From NCBI GenBank assembly GCA_937907645.1, contig CALCWV010000031.1, forward strand, positions 1-22,093: a DNA stretch of 22,093 bases. The letters run 5' to 3'. The first letter of the stretch is position 1, and every line of letters begins with the position of its first letter. The stretch is from an uncultured Clostridia bacterium. Lineage in GTDB: Bacteria > Bacillota > Clostridia > Christensenellales > UBA1242. Position numbers and translations under genes: made by a program. Shown here in pieces: positions 6,484 to 13,390 of this stretch. Below the pieces are notes generated by a model. The model was given only the letters and a program-made list of their open reading frames with translations. It was not told the DNA's origin and searched no databases.

Positions 6484-6903
6484 CTATAATTTTTTAATTC
6501 TTCTTGCGTGTCTTCCGCCCTCAAATTCAGAGGTTAAGAAAATTTTAATAATTTTGATAGCTTTAGAAAGTTTCATGTATCTTCCTGGCAAAACAAGGAC
6601 GTTTGCATCATTGTGCGTACGAGCATATGTTGCCATTGTTGCATCATGGCATAACGCCGCACGAATTTTTGGATTTCTGTTGGCGGCGATGCTCATCCCT
6701 ATTCCTGTTCCGCAAATGAAGATTCCAACGTTTCTTGGATCTTCCAAAACCTTGGCACAACCCTTCTTTGCAAAATCAGGATAATCTACTGGCTCTTTAC
6801 TATAAGTCCCAACGTCAATAGTAATAATATTTTGATCGTTGAAGAATTTTTTGATCCCTTCTTTTAATTCAAAACCTGCATGGTCGCTAGCTAAAATAAT
6901 CAT
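6484..6903 (-). CDS. rpiB: Ribose-5-phosphate isomerase B (RpiB/LacAB family)
   Basis: Interconverts ribose-5-phosphate and ribulose-5-phosphate in the pentose phosphate pathway. Length is 139 aa. SDHAG at 6-10, the catalytic loop CGTGIGMSIAANR starting at C64, and the LPGR segment near 105-108 are all as expected. The LacA/LacB galactose-6-phosphate isomerases are the closest alternative, but the context (next to a YwlE-like gene, as in Bacillus ywlE-ywlF) favours RpiB. The start codon lies one base after the stop of the upstream phosphatase gene, and its GAGGAG site lies inside that gene's end. Confidence 0.93.
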   Translation of the reverse strand: MIILASDHAGFELKEGIKKFFNDQNIITIDVGTYSKEPVDYPDFAKKGCAKVLEDPRNVGIFICGTGIGMSIAANRNPKIRAALCHDATMATYARTHNDANVLVLPGRYMKLSKAIKIIKIFLTSEFEGGRHARRIKKL

Positions 6904-6904
6904 T

Positions 6905-7339
6905 TTATTTACTCCTCACATTTAAAATCTTTGTCAATAAAACATCTATTCCTTCTAGAAGTTGAACAGCCGTTTCGTTATATACTTCTAAACCTTGTCC
7001 ATATGGATCTGTTATATCGTATCCCAACAAGTCTCTCATACTGATCACTCTTCCGTCGATTTGCTTCTTTATATTGTCTGTCATAGCAACATAAAGAGTG
7101 CTTTTATCAATTTTCTTAAGTTTGATTGACTTTCTGTCTTTATCCGACGCTCCAAATCTCTTTAAAATTACCTTTGCCTGACTAGATATATTATCTCCCA
7201 AAGCATTTATTCCTCTGGAAGAAACTTTTAATCCCTTTATTTTCCTGTCTTTCATTATTTTTTTAAGCAATCTTTCCGCCATAATTGAACGACAAGTGTT
7301 GCCCGTGCAGACAAAACATAATTTTATTTCTTTATCCAT
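6905..7339 (-). CDS. ywlE: Low-molecular-weight phosphatase, probably protein-arginine phosphatase (YwlE type)
   Basis: 144 aa with the signature CTGNTCRS: nucleophile C11, R17, and the general acid D111 in the DP pair. T15 is the residue that in Bacillus YwlE (T11) favours phospho-arginine over phospho-tyrosine; tyrosine phosphatases usually have Ile there. That makes removal of phospho-arginine, the tag for ClpCP degradation, the likely role. It is the first gene of the operon leading to rpiB and gap. No Shine-Dalgarno precedes the ATG. A -10 element TAAAAT ends 6 nt before it, so the mRNA may be leaderless. The kinase McsB is not in this window. Confidence 0.85.
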   Translation of the reverse strand: MDKEIKLCFVCTGNTCRSIMAERLLKKIMKDRKIKGLKVSSRGINALGDNISSQAKVILKRFGASDKDRKSIKLKKIDKSTLYVAMTDNIKKQIDGRVISMRDLLGYDITDPYGQGLEVYNETAVQLLEGIDVLLTKILNVRSK

Positions 7340-7345
7340 AGCATC

Positions 7346-7373
7346 ATTTTAACACAAGTATAAAAAAAAACAA
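7346..7373 (-). promoter_or_regulatory. Promoter of the ywlE-rpiB-gap operon, possibly leaderless
   Basis: On the minus strand: TTGTTT (7368-7373), a 16-nt spacer, and TAAAAT (7346-7351) preceded by TGT, an extended -10. Exactly six bases separate TAAAAT from the ATG, so the usual start position falls on the A of the start codon. Confidence 0.65.
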
Positions 7374-7390
7374 AATGAATTACACTTTGT
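7362..7390 (-). terminator. Intrinsic terminator of rsfS
   Basis: An 8-bp stem (7370-7377 with 7383-7390, one G-T pair) and a 5-nt loop are followed by a run of T on the minus strand. It starts 3 nt past the rsfS stop. It overlaps the -35 of the next promoter. Confidence 0.75.
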
Positions 7391-7393
7391 TTT

Positions 7394-7735
7394 TTATGCT
7401 TTTTTCTTTTTTGAGAGCTTTGGAAGATTAATTTCTTTTCCTTTATAAAGCTTGTCCATGTTATATTTTTCTCTGTGGCCACTTGCAAATAAATGAATAA
7501 CAATGTCTTCCATATCAATAATCATCCACTCGCCCTTGTGCCAGCCTTCAATTTTTCCAGCATATTTCATCTCTTCAGCGAATGCAGTTGAATATTTCTT
7601 GTTATCAGTTGTTGTTACAGCTGTTGCTACGACAAGAAACCTAGAAACTCCACTTTCTTCAATGTCATAAGCTGAAATGTTTCTATACTTCAATCCCCAT
7701 AAAACTTGAATAACTTTCTCTAATTTCTTGTCCAT
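7394..7735 (-). CDS. rsfS: Ribosomal silencing factor RsfS
   Basis: Binds uL14 on the large subunit and blocks joining with the small subunit under starvation. Length is 113 aa from the chosen start. Family features are the conserved core around ISAYDI, the SRFLVVATA strand with downstream DNKKYSTAFAEE, GWHKGEWMIIDMEDIVIHLF, and a lysine-rich tail. The ATG at 7735 is preferred because GAGG lies 5 nt upstream. The in-frame ATG at 7753 begins right after the -10 hexamer and has no ribosome binding site. In many Bacillota it ends an obg-yhbY-nadD-yqeK-rsfS cluster. Here nadD and yqeK are absent from the gap. Confidence 0.93.
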   Translation of the reverse strand: MDKKLEKVIQVLWGLKYRNISAYDIEESGVSRFLVVATAVTTTDNKKYSTAFAEEMKYAGKIEGWHKGEWMIIDMEDIVIHLFASGHREKYNMDKLYKGKEINLPKLSKKKKA

Positions 7736-7753
7736 TATCCCCTCGATATGCAT

Positions 7754-7782
7754 ATTTTACACTATTCTTTATAAAAAAACAA
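7754..7782 (-). promoter_or_regulatory. Promoter of rsfS
   Basis: TTGTTT (7777-7782), a 17-nt spacer and TAAAAT (7754-7759) on the minus strand. The expected start lies near 7747, about 12 nt before the chosen ATG and leaving room for the ribosome binding site. Confidence 0.65.
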
Positions 7783-7799
7783 CCTTTTTTTGCATCTTT

Positions 7800-7829
7800 T
7801 TGTATGAATAAGCTCAAAACAGTTAAAAT
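7800..7829 (+). promoter_or_regulatory. Promoter of the 267-aa membrane protein gene, possibly leaderless
   Basis: TTGTAT (7800-7805), an 18-nt spacer and TAAAAT (7824-7829), followed by exactly six bases and the ATG at 7836. The predicted transcription start coincides with the start codon. No Shine-Dalgarno is visible. Confidence 0.55.
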
Positions 7830-7835
7830 TTATGT

Positions 7836-8639
7836 ATGCAAAAAATTAAATTAATTATTTCCACTCTTTCGAGATTATTTCTTATTTTTCTTCTCGTTTT
7901 TATATGGGTGAGATTTTTTGTAAGAAAACTTTGGGTGTCCGTGCTAGTATCCGCTGCAATAACACTACTAATTGACATGGTGATTAAGATTTTTACAACT
8001 AAGAAAACAAATCGTGAAATGCTTAAAATAAAGGAAAAAGAAAATTGCGAAAATATGTTTTTTAGCCTTGCAATTTCCAAAAATTATCTAACATTTTTTG
8101 AAAATTTAGCAAAGAAAAAATATAAAGCTCAAAAAAATAAAAAATATGTACTTATTGAGCATAACGACGGCAATGTAATATTATATCCACTCCTTTCATT
8201 TTCTCCTTTATCTGCAGAAGACATTAAAACAATAATTTTAGAATTAAATAAACTTGAATATAGAAAAATAGTCATCCCTTGTGGCGAAATAAACAAGGAT
8301 TGTTATGATTTTATAAGCAAATTCAATAAAGAAATAATTTTGTTAGATAAATATGAAACGTACACAAAATTATATAAGGAATATGATTTTTATCCGGAAA
8401 TAATTAAAAATGAAAAAATAAATAAAAAAGTGACATTTAAGGAAATTTTGGATTTTTCTTTTAATAAATATAAGGTTAAAAGTTATCTTTTATCGGCGCT
8501 CGCCTTATTATTTTCTTCCATTTTTGTGAGAAATAATTTATATTATTGCATTGTTGCTTCAATTCTTATGATATTCGCCATTTTATCCTTTTTTAACCCT
8601 TTTAGGCGTGGCTCAAGAGTTATTAACACTTTGGAATAA
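7836..8639 (+). CDS. Uncharacterised membrane protein with a soluble central domain
   Basis: 267 aa and not recognised. Two N-terminal hydrophobic segments (about 5-27 and 31-52), a charged soluble domain (about 55-210), two C-terminal hydrophobic segments (about 214-231 and 235-255) and a basic tail. The alternation in the soluble part (YVLIEHNDGNVILYPLL, then a helix, IVIPCGEI, a helix, IILLDKYE) resembles the strand-helix order of Mrr-like restriction-endonuclease folds, but the catalytic D..ExK residues are not evident. This similarity is speculative. It is one of only two protein genes on the plus strand, and sits alone between yhbY and rsfS. Its codon use is strongly AT-biased even for this window. 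Confidence 0.75.
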   Translation: MQKIKLIISTLSRLFLIFLLVFIWVRFFVRKLWVSVLVSAAITLLIDMVIKIFTTKKTNREMLKIKEKENCENMFFSLAISKNYLTFFENLAKKKYKAQKNKKYVLIEHNDGNVILYPLLSFSPLSAEDIKTIILELNKLEYRKIVIPCGEINKDCYDFISKFNKEIILLDKYETYTKLYKEYDFYPEIIKNEKINKKVTFKEILDFSFNKYKVKSYLLSALALLFSSIFVRNNLYYCIVASILMIFAILSFFNPFRRGSRVINTLE

Positions 8640-8694
8640 AAAGTATTTTATTAATTTTTCTCTTATATTTCATCAAAAAAAACAATATCACATC

Positions 8695-8720
8695 AAAAAA
8701 ACGGCTCGTGCCGCTTTTTT
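8695..8720. terminator. Bidirectional terminator between the 267-aa gene and yhbY
   Basis: A short GC-rich stem (8702-8705 with 8710-8713, loop TCGT) is flanked by seven A on the left and six T on the right, so it has T-tracts on both strands. It overlaps the yhbY stop and serves the lysS-nth-obg-yhbY operon, and probably the convergent gene too. Confidence 0.75.
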
Positions 8721-9015
8721 AAATTAACTCAATGTGTTTGATGTCTTTTTTTGTTGAGCGTCTGTAAATAATTATCATTGCCCCAATTACTTGAACTGGA
8801 TCAGCTTTTAATTTCTCACAAATCTCCCCGCAAAGTTCTTTAGCTGAGCTATCGCAGTTTTTAAGAACTTTTATCTTTATAAGCTCTCTTGCTTCTAACA
8901 AAAGATCGATTCCTGTCAAAGCGTTTTCAGTGAGTCCGTCTTTTCCAATCTGTACAACTGGATCTAATGCATTCCCAAGACCTCTGAGGAATGCCCTCTG
9001 TTTAGTTGATATCAT
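8719..9015 (-). CDS. yhbY: YhbY-family (CRM domain) ribosome-associated RNA-binding protein
   Basis: 98 aa, a single CRM domain. The N-terminal block has the family pattern KQRAFLRGLGNALDPVVQIG followed by KDGLTEN. The C-terminal part ends in the strand VIGAMIIIYRR. The family binds precursors of the large ribosomal subunit and is linked to assembly, in keeping with its place directly behind obg (9 nt). The start follows AAGGAGG. It is the last gene of lysS-nth-obg-yhbY, ending in the terminator at 8695-8720. Confidence 0.92.
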   Translation of the reverse strand: MISTKQRAFLRGLGNALDPVVQIGKDGLTENALTGIDLLLEARELIKIKVLKNCDSSAKELCGEICEKLKADPVQVIGAMIIIYRRSTKKDIKHIELI

Positions 9016-9024
9016 TATTCCTCC

Positions 9025-10293
9025 TTAATTCATATACTCGAATTCAATATCTTTAATTCTAATCATATCCCCATTTTTAAGGCCACGTTCCTTAAGCATG
9101 TCGATAATACCCATTTCCTGCAATCTTCCTTGGAAATATGCAAAAGATCTTGCATCAGAAAGCACAACCCCTCTGACGAAGTTGTCGATCTTTCCACCAG
9201 TTACTACAAATGTTCCGTCGGCCTCTCTATCAATGTAGATTGATGTTTTGTCTTTTACATCAAAATCATGTTTTGTAACAACGATAGGAGGTTTCTTTGG
9301 AATTGTATTTAACTTTTCAAGTGTTTTATTCTTCAAATCCTCTACTCCTTCATGAATAATTGAGCAAATTTGAAGGGTTTTAATTTTGTATTTATTTTCA
9401 AACTCTTTGACTTTCTTTTCTCTTTCTTCGTCAGAAATCATGTCGCACTTTGTGAAGACAACAATCTGAGGTGTTTTAGTTAGCTCTTCACTATAGTTTG
9501 CGAGTTCTCTATTTATTGTCTCGTAGTCATCAAAGATATTTCGACCTTCGCTTTCTGAAATGTCGATGAGGTGAAGAATTAATCTAACCCTTTCAACATG
9601 CTTCAAGAAATAATGGCCCAGTCCTTTCCCGTCGCTAGCCCCTTCGATAAGTCCAGGGATATCCGCAACGACAAAAGTCTGCCCATGTGCTTCCACAACA
9701 CCTAAATTAGGATAGATTGTTGTAAAAGGATAATTTGCAATCTTTGGATTCGCATTTGAAATTACTGAAAGTAGAGTTGATTTCCCTACGTTTGGATAAC
9801 CTACAAGTCCGACATCGGCAATTGTTTTTAACTCCAAAATTACTTCCCTAAGCTGAGTCGTTTCTCCTGTTTGAGAGAAATTAGGAGCTTGCTTTATTGA
9901 TGTTTTATAATAAGCGTTTCCATGCCCACCAGCGCCGCCTTTTAAGGCAACAAATGTTGAGTCCATATCGCACAAATCCGCAATTACTTCATCACTTTCT
10001 GAATCGATTATAACTGTTCCACAAGGGACTTCTATTATTTCATCTCTTCCCTTCGCTCCAGTCATATTTTTCTTGTCACCGCGCTCTCCGTCACCTGCAA
10101 CAAATTTCTTTTTAAAACGGAAGGAAAATAGTGTGTTCATGTCTTTGTTCACTTTGAAAATAACATTTCCGCCATTTCCACCATCTCCACCATCAGGCCC
10201 GCCATTCATTACAAGTTTTGTACGCAAAAAAGAGGTGCATCCGTTTCCACCATTGCCTGCTTTTATCCAAATTTTAACTCTATCTAAAAACAT
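9025..10293 (-). CDS. obg: GTPase Obg, large-subunit assembly
   Basis: 422 aa with three domains. The glycine-rich Obg fold (about 1-158) contains GGPDGGDGGNGG. The G domain has GYPNVGKS (165-172), DIPGLIEG (211-218) and TKCD (281-284). The C-terminal OCT domain (about 345-422) contains VVTGGKIDNFVRG. It monitors ribosome assembly and nucleotide state in the cytoplasm. The ATG directly follows the TAA of nth with no spacer, and the ribosome binding site (GAGGT) lies within the last codons of nth, so translation is probably coupled. Confidence 0.97.
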   Translation of the reverse strand: MFLDRVKIWIKAGNGGNGCTSFLRTKLVMNGGPDGGDGGNGGNVIFKVNKDMNTLFSFRFKKKFVAGDGERGDKKNMTGAKGRDEIIEVPCGTVIIDSESDEVIADLCDMDSTFVALKGGAGGHGNAYYKTSIKQAPNFSQTGETTQLREVILELKTIADVGLVGYPNVGKSTLLSVISNANPKIANYPFTTIYPNLGVVEAHGQTFVVADIPGLIEGASDGKGLGHYFLKHVERVRLILHLIDISESEGRNIFDDYETINRELANYSEELTKTPQIVVFTKCDMISDEEREKKVKEFENKYKIKTLQICSIIHEGVEDLKNKTLEKLNTIPKKPPIVVTKHDFDVKDKTSIYIDREADGTFVVTGGKIDNFVRGVVLSDARSFAYFQGRLQEMGIIDMLKERGLKNGDMIRIKDIEFEYMN

Positions 10294-10923
10294 TTATTTA
10301 CCTCTTTTTTCGTTATAATATTTACAATCCTTTTGGAAAGGACAGTTTTCACAATCTGGCCTCTGTGACTTACATTTATATCTTCCAAAAAGCACCATTT
10401 GATAGTGTAATCTCGTCCAGTCTTTTTGTTTAAATATCGCTTTAAGCTCCTTCATGCACTTATCAGGATTCTTTGTATCCACTAACTTCAGTCTATTGGC
10501 TGTTCTAAGTACATGAGTGTCCACCGCAAAAGCATCTCCACCAAAGGCGACTGATGTCATAACATTTGCGGTCTTATTTCCAACACCAGCAAGACTAACT
10601 AAATCATCATAGTTTTGTGGAACTTCGCCATTAAACTTTTCGCAAATATCTTTGCTAGCAGCAATTATATTTTTTGCTTTATTGCGATAAAAACCACAAG
10701 AATAAATCAATTTTTCTAGCTCCTCTTGAGGCATTTTTGCAAATTGCTGTGGAGTATTAGCTGTTTTAAAAAGTTCCCTTGTAACCTCATTTACTCTTCT
10801 ATCCGTGCACTGAGCAGATAAAATCACCGACACAAGTAGTTCAAAATTGGATTTATGTTCCAACTCGCAACTTGCATCGGGAAATAGTTTACTTAACTCG
10901 TCTACTATCTTTTCTCTTTTCAT
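10294..10923 (-). CDS. nth: Endonuclease III, base excision repair glycosylase
   Basis: Removes oxidised pyrimidines and nicks the abasic site. Length is 209 aa. The helix-hairpin-helix LAGVGNKTA (111-119) includes the catalytic K117. D135 lies in AVDTHV. Four cysteines (C184, C191, C194, C200; spacing C-x6-C-x2-C-x5-C) form the [4Fe-4S] site. All key residues are present. The ATG comes one base after the lysS stop (TAA-A-ATG), with no clear ribosome binding site, so it probably depends on coupling to lysS. Confidence 0.96.
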   Translation of the reverse strand: MKREKIVDELSKLFPDASCELEHKSNFELLVSVILSAQCTDRRVNEVTRELFKTANTPQQFAKMPQEELEKLIYSCGFYRNKAKNIIAASKDICEKFNGEVPQNYDDLVSLAGVGNKTANVMTSVAFGGDAFAVDTHVLRTANRLKLVDTKNPDKCMKELKAIFKQKDWTRLHYQMVLFGRYKCKSQRPDCENCPFQKDCKYYNEKRGK

Positions 10924-10924
10924 T

Positions 10925-12391
10925 TTATTTCATAATTGGGAACAAAACAGTATCTCTAATATTTGGCAAATCATACAAGAACATTAAAAATCTGTCAATT
11001 CCAAAGCCCAATCCTGACATAGGTGGCATTCCGTGTTCCATAGCAAGAAGGAAATCTTCATCGACGTCCATTGTTTCGTCGTCTCCTTGAGCTTTTTCTA
11101 ATTGTTGGTCTTCAAGAGCCTTTCTTTGAACGATAGGATCTATTAACTCTGAATATGCATTACACATCTCTACACCGCAAGCTACAACTTGGAATACGTC
11201 AACAACTCTTCTGTCTTTGTCATTTCTTCTAGCAAGTGTCTTTAATACTGCTGGGTAGTTATATAAAATTGTAGGTCCAACGATGTTGACTCTGATCTTT
11301 CTCTTGTAGATGAAATCAATGAGTGTTCTTACACACTTGCATTCTTCCAAATCTTCATAAGTGAATAATCCTTTCTCAACGACTTTCTTCTTAAATTCAT
11401 CTAAGTCTTCTATATCAAGATAGTCAAAGCCCAAGATTTCTCTCATTCTTTCTGCATAATTAATTCTTTCCCATTTTTCTGCACCGAAATCAAGTTCTTT
11501 GCCTTGATAAACAACTTTTGTTGTTCCGATTGTGTTTAAAAGTAACTTTCTAATTAAGTTTTTGAAGAAAACAATATTATCCTCAAAATCCCAGTATGCA
11601 GCATACCATTCAACTTGAGTAAATTCTTGTAAGTGTTGGAAATCCATTCCTTCATTTCTAAAATCTTTTCCCAATTCAAAAACTCTGTCAAATCCTGCAG
11701 CTGAGCACATTTTTAACCATGTTTCAAAAGCGATTCTCAAGTTACACTCTAAATCTAGAGCGTTGTGCTTTGTGAAGAAAGGTTTTGCACTTGCCCCAGA
11801 AATGTTAGTTTGCAAAATAGGTGTTTCAACTTCAAGGAATCCGTTGTCTTCAAGGGTTCTTCTAATCATAGAACAAATTTTGCTTCTGCTAAGGAAAACT
11901 TGTCTTGCTTGTTCGTTAGAAATAATGTCGAGATATCTCTGTCTGTATCTTGACTCTGTGTCTGTAAGCCCATGGAATTTTTCTGGAAGAGGCCTCATTG
12001 CCTTTGACAAAAGAGTAACCTTTTCAGCTTTAACAGTTACTTCCCCTGTTTGAGTCAAATATACTTCACCTTCAACACCTACGAAGTCTCCAAGGTCAAT
12101 CATTTTTTTGTAGAAATCATATGCTTGTTCGTCTAATTCATTTCTTCCAACTGAAACTTGAATTTTTGATTCAATATTTCTAATTTGCATAAATCCGAAT
12201 TTTCCCATTACACGGCGAAAAACCATACGTCCTGCAACTCTAACTTTTTCTCCAACCTTTTCACGTGCCTCAGCTATTGTGCATGTGCAATCATATTTAC
12301 TCTTATATGGAATTTCTCCCATAGCCTTCAAATCTTCAATTTTCTTTTTTCTAATATCGACCTCATTAGAAAGAGTTTTAACTTCTTCCAT
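10925..12391 (-). CDS. lysS: Lysyl-tRNA synthetase, class II
   Basis: Attaches lysine to tRNA-Lys. Length is 488 aa. An N-terminal OB-fold anticodon-binding domain covers about 45-135 (VRVAGRMVFRRVMGKFGFMQI). The class II catalytic core has motif 2 around FRNEGMDFQHLQEFTQVEWY and motif 3 at LGFGIDRFLMFL. The sequence departs from the usual bacterial form in several conserved stretches: HLQEFTQVEWYAAYWDFED instead of a HNPEFT-x-MELY-x-AYADY type, and SAKPF instead of ARPF. It may belong to a separate LysRS subgroup. It is the first gene of lysS-nth-obg-yhbY. The start is supported by AAGGAG. The leader is only about 20 nt, so no T-box is possible. Confidence 0.95.
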   Translation of the reverse strand: MEEVKTLSNEVDIRKKKIEDLKAMGEIPYKSKYDCTCTIAEAREKVGEKVRVAGRMVFRRVMGKFGFMQIRNIESKIQVSVGRNELDEQAYDFYKKMIDLGDFVGVEGEVYLTQTGEVTVKAEKVTLLSKAMRPLPEKFHGLTDTESRYRQRYLDIISNEQARQVFLSRSKICSMIRRTLEDNGFLEVETPILQTNISGASAKPFFTKHNALDLECNLRIAFETWLKMCSAAGFDRVFELGKDFRNEGMDFQHLQEFTQVEWYAAYWDFEDNIVFFKNLIRKLLLNTIGTTKVVYQGKELDFGAEKWERINYAERMREILGFDYLDIEDLDEFKKKVVEKGLFTYEDLEECKCVRTLIDFIYKRKIRVNIVGPTILYNYPAVLKTLARRNDKDRRVVDVFQVVACGVEMCNAYSELIDPIVQRKALEDQQLEKAQGDDETMDVDEDFLLAMEHGMPPMSGLGFGIDRFLMFLYDLPNIRDTVLFPIMK

Positions 12392-12419
12392 TGTCTTCTC
12401 CTTTTTTTAATCTGATGTC

Positions 12420-12448
12420 AGAATATCAAAAAGAGAAAAAATTGTCAA
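12420..12448 (-). promoter_or_regulatory. Sigma-A promoter of lysS-nth-obg-yhbY
   Basis: TTGACA (12443-12448), a 17-nt spacer and TATTCT (12420-12425) on the minus strand. The expected start lies about 20 nt before the lysS ATG. Confidence 0.82.
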
Positions 12449-12473
12449 TCTTTTATAGTAAAAAACATTATAT

Positions 12474-13007
12474 TTAATATTTATTTTTATAGTGCCTCAA
12501 ATTTTTGGCAACTTTTTTCAAATATGCTTTCGTTTCTGCAAAAGGAATTTTAATAAGTCTTCCATCCTTTGACAGTGCTTCATCCTTCAGCCACTTCGAC
12601 ACATTTCCCATGCCTGCGTTATATGCACATATAGCCAAGTTTTCATCCCCAAAATATCGATATAAATAACCTAAATAATAGCTTCCGAGCTGAATATTGT
12701 AGTCTACATCGAATAATTTTTCTTTGTCATATTCCACACTAATTTTTCCGCAAATCCACTCTGCCGTTTCAGGCATTATTTGCATAAGTCCAATTGCACC
12801 TTTCCCAGAAACACAAGATGTTCTATATCCACTCTCGACATTTATTATTGACGCAATAAGTGGCGCGGAAATATTATTTTCTTCACTATTTTTTTTAATT
12901 ATTTCAGCATATTTTATCGGATAAAAAAATCCTTCAAAACATCCGATAAAAAAGGTTAATAAAATAATAAAAATAATCGACCAAAGGCAAATAAAAAAGG
13001 ACTTCAT
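12474..13007 (-). CDS. Membrane-anchored lytic transglycosylase (SLT domain)
   Basis: Cleaves peptidoglycan glycan strands outside the membrane. 177 aa: an N-terminal membrane anchor or uncleaved signal (about 4-28), then a compact SLT domain. The catalytic glutamate is E58 in NVESG, followed by GAIGLMQIMPETA (about 70-82), AYNAG (about 128-132) and the PFAETKAYLKKV block near the end. It resembles the small Bacillota YjbJ/SleB-neighbour type transglycosylases, not the large Slt70. A cysteine at 23 follows I-G but does not make a convincing lipobox. No Shine-Dalgarno precedes the ATG. TAAAAT ends 6 nt before it, so leaderless translation is possible. Confidence 0.9.
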   Translation of the reverse strand: MKSFFICLWSIIFIILLTFFIGCFEGFFYPIKYAEIIKKNSEENNISAPLIASIINVESGYRTSCVSGKGAIGLMQIMPETAEWICGKISVEYDKEKLFDVDYNIQLGSYYLGYLYRYFGDENLAICAYNAGMGNVSKWLKDEALSKDGRLIKIPFAETKAYLKKVAKNLRHYKNKY

Positions 13008-13013
13008 ATTTTT

Positions 13014-13019
13014 ATTTTA
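13014..13019 (-). promoter_or_regulatory. Candidate -10 element of the transglycosylase gene
   Basis: TAAAAT on the minus strand, then six bases, then the ATG at 13007. The spacing is identical to that at 7346 and 7829. The -35 region is weak, so this is less certain than the others. Read-through from the DUF3343 gene 48 nt upstream is the alternative. Confidence 0.4.
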
Positions 13020-13055
13020 TGAAATCCATAATTTAATATTCTATTTAGTTTTAAT

Positions 13056-13313
13056 TTAAACTCTAACAACCATATTTCTACCATTGATAGTTACGGTTCT
13101 TATCCATCCACCAAAGCTACTATAATTTAAATTTCCGAGAATTTCTTTCGCCATAGATAGATATTCAGGCAATATTTTTACAGATAAACCACAGGTCCTT
13201 CCAGCCTCTTTAGGTGTAGGCACAATTGCAGATGGAATACTCCGCATTCTTAGGTTGTTTGCAAAGGAAAGAGCCTCTGCTCTAGACCAAAACACAGCAA
13301 TATAATATTCCAT
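13056..13313 (-). CDS. DUF3343 protein, putative Se/S carrier
   Basis: 85 aa. It shows the family layout: an N-terminal YIAVFWSRAEALSFANNLR strand-helix, a central VPTPKE, and the conserved cysteine C41 in TCGLSV, then a C-terminal basic strand. Members are small carriers thought to take up sulfur or selenium from a cysteine desulfurase; the chemistry is not well established. The gene is divergent from such a desulfurase (13391-14536), with a 77-nt shared regulatory region, which supports this link. GGAG lies 7 nt before the ATG. A TATAAT at 13358-13363 on the minus strand is a possible -10. Confidence 0.8.
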   Translation of the reverse strand: MEYYIAVFWSRAEALSFANNLRMRSIPSAIVPTPKEAGRTCGLSVKILPEYLSMAKEILGNLNYSSFGGWIRTVTINGRNMVVRV

Positions 13314-13360
13314 AACAAATCTCCATGCACAAATTCCCCTCTAATTTACTATATTGAATT

Positions 13361-13380
13361 ATAAGAAAAAATGTTCTTAT
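13361..13380 (+). promoter_or_regulatory. Hairpin abutting the ribosome binding site of the desulfurase gene
   Basis: A perfect 7-bp inverted repeat (13361-13367 with 13374-13380) ends right where the GGAGG at 13381-13385 begins. It could limit access to the ribosome binding site or be an operator between the two divergent genes. It may also be chance in AT-rich sequence. Confidence 0.3.
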
Positions 13381-13390
13381 GGAGGAAATA

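Noticed and set aside
5906..6784. Long plus-strand ORF (292 aa) antisense to rpiB and the 255-aa gene
   Set aside because: It lies opposite two good genes with ribosome binding sites and family motifs (RpiB is certain). Its protein is low-complexity hydrophobic with no recognisable domain, as expected from antisense reading of AT-rich genes.
12392..12419. T-box riboswitch before lysS
   Set aside because: The predicted leader is only about 20 nt, far too short for a T-box.
12938..12943. Lipobox in the transglycosylase (cysteine 23)
   Set aside because: The residues before the cysteine (FFIG) do not fit the usual L-[AS]-[GA]-C pattern, so a simple membrane anchor is preferred.
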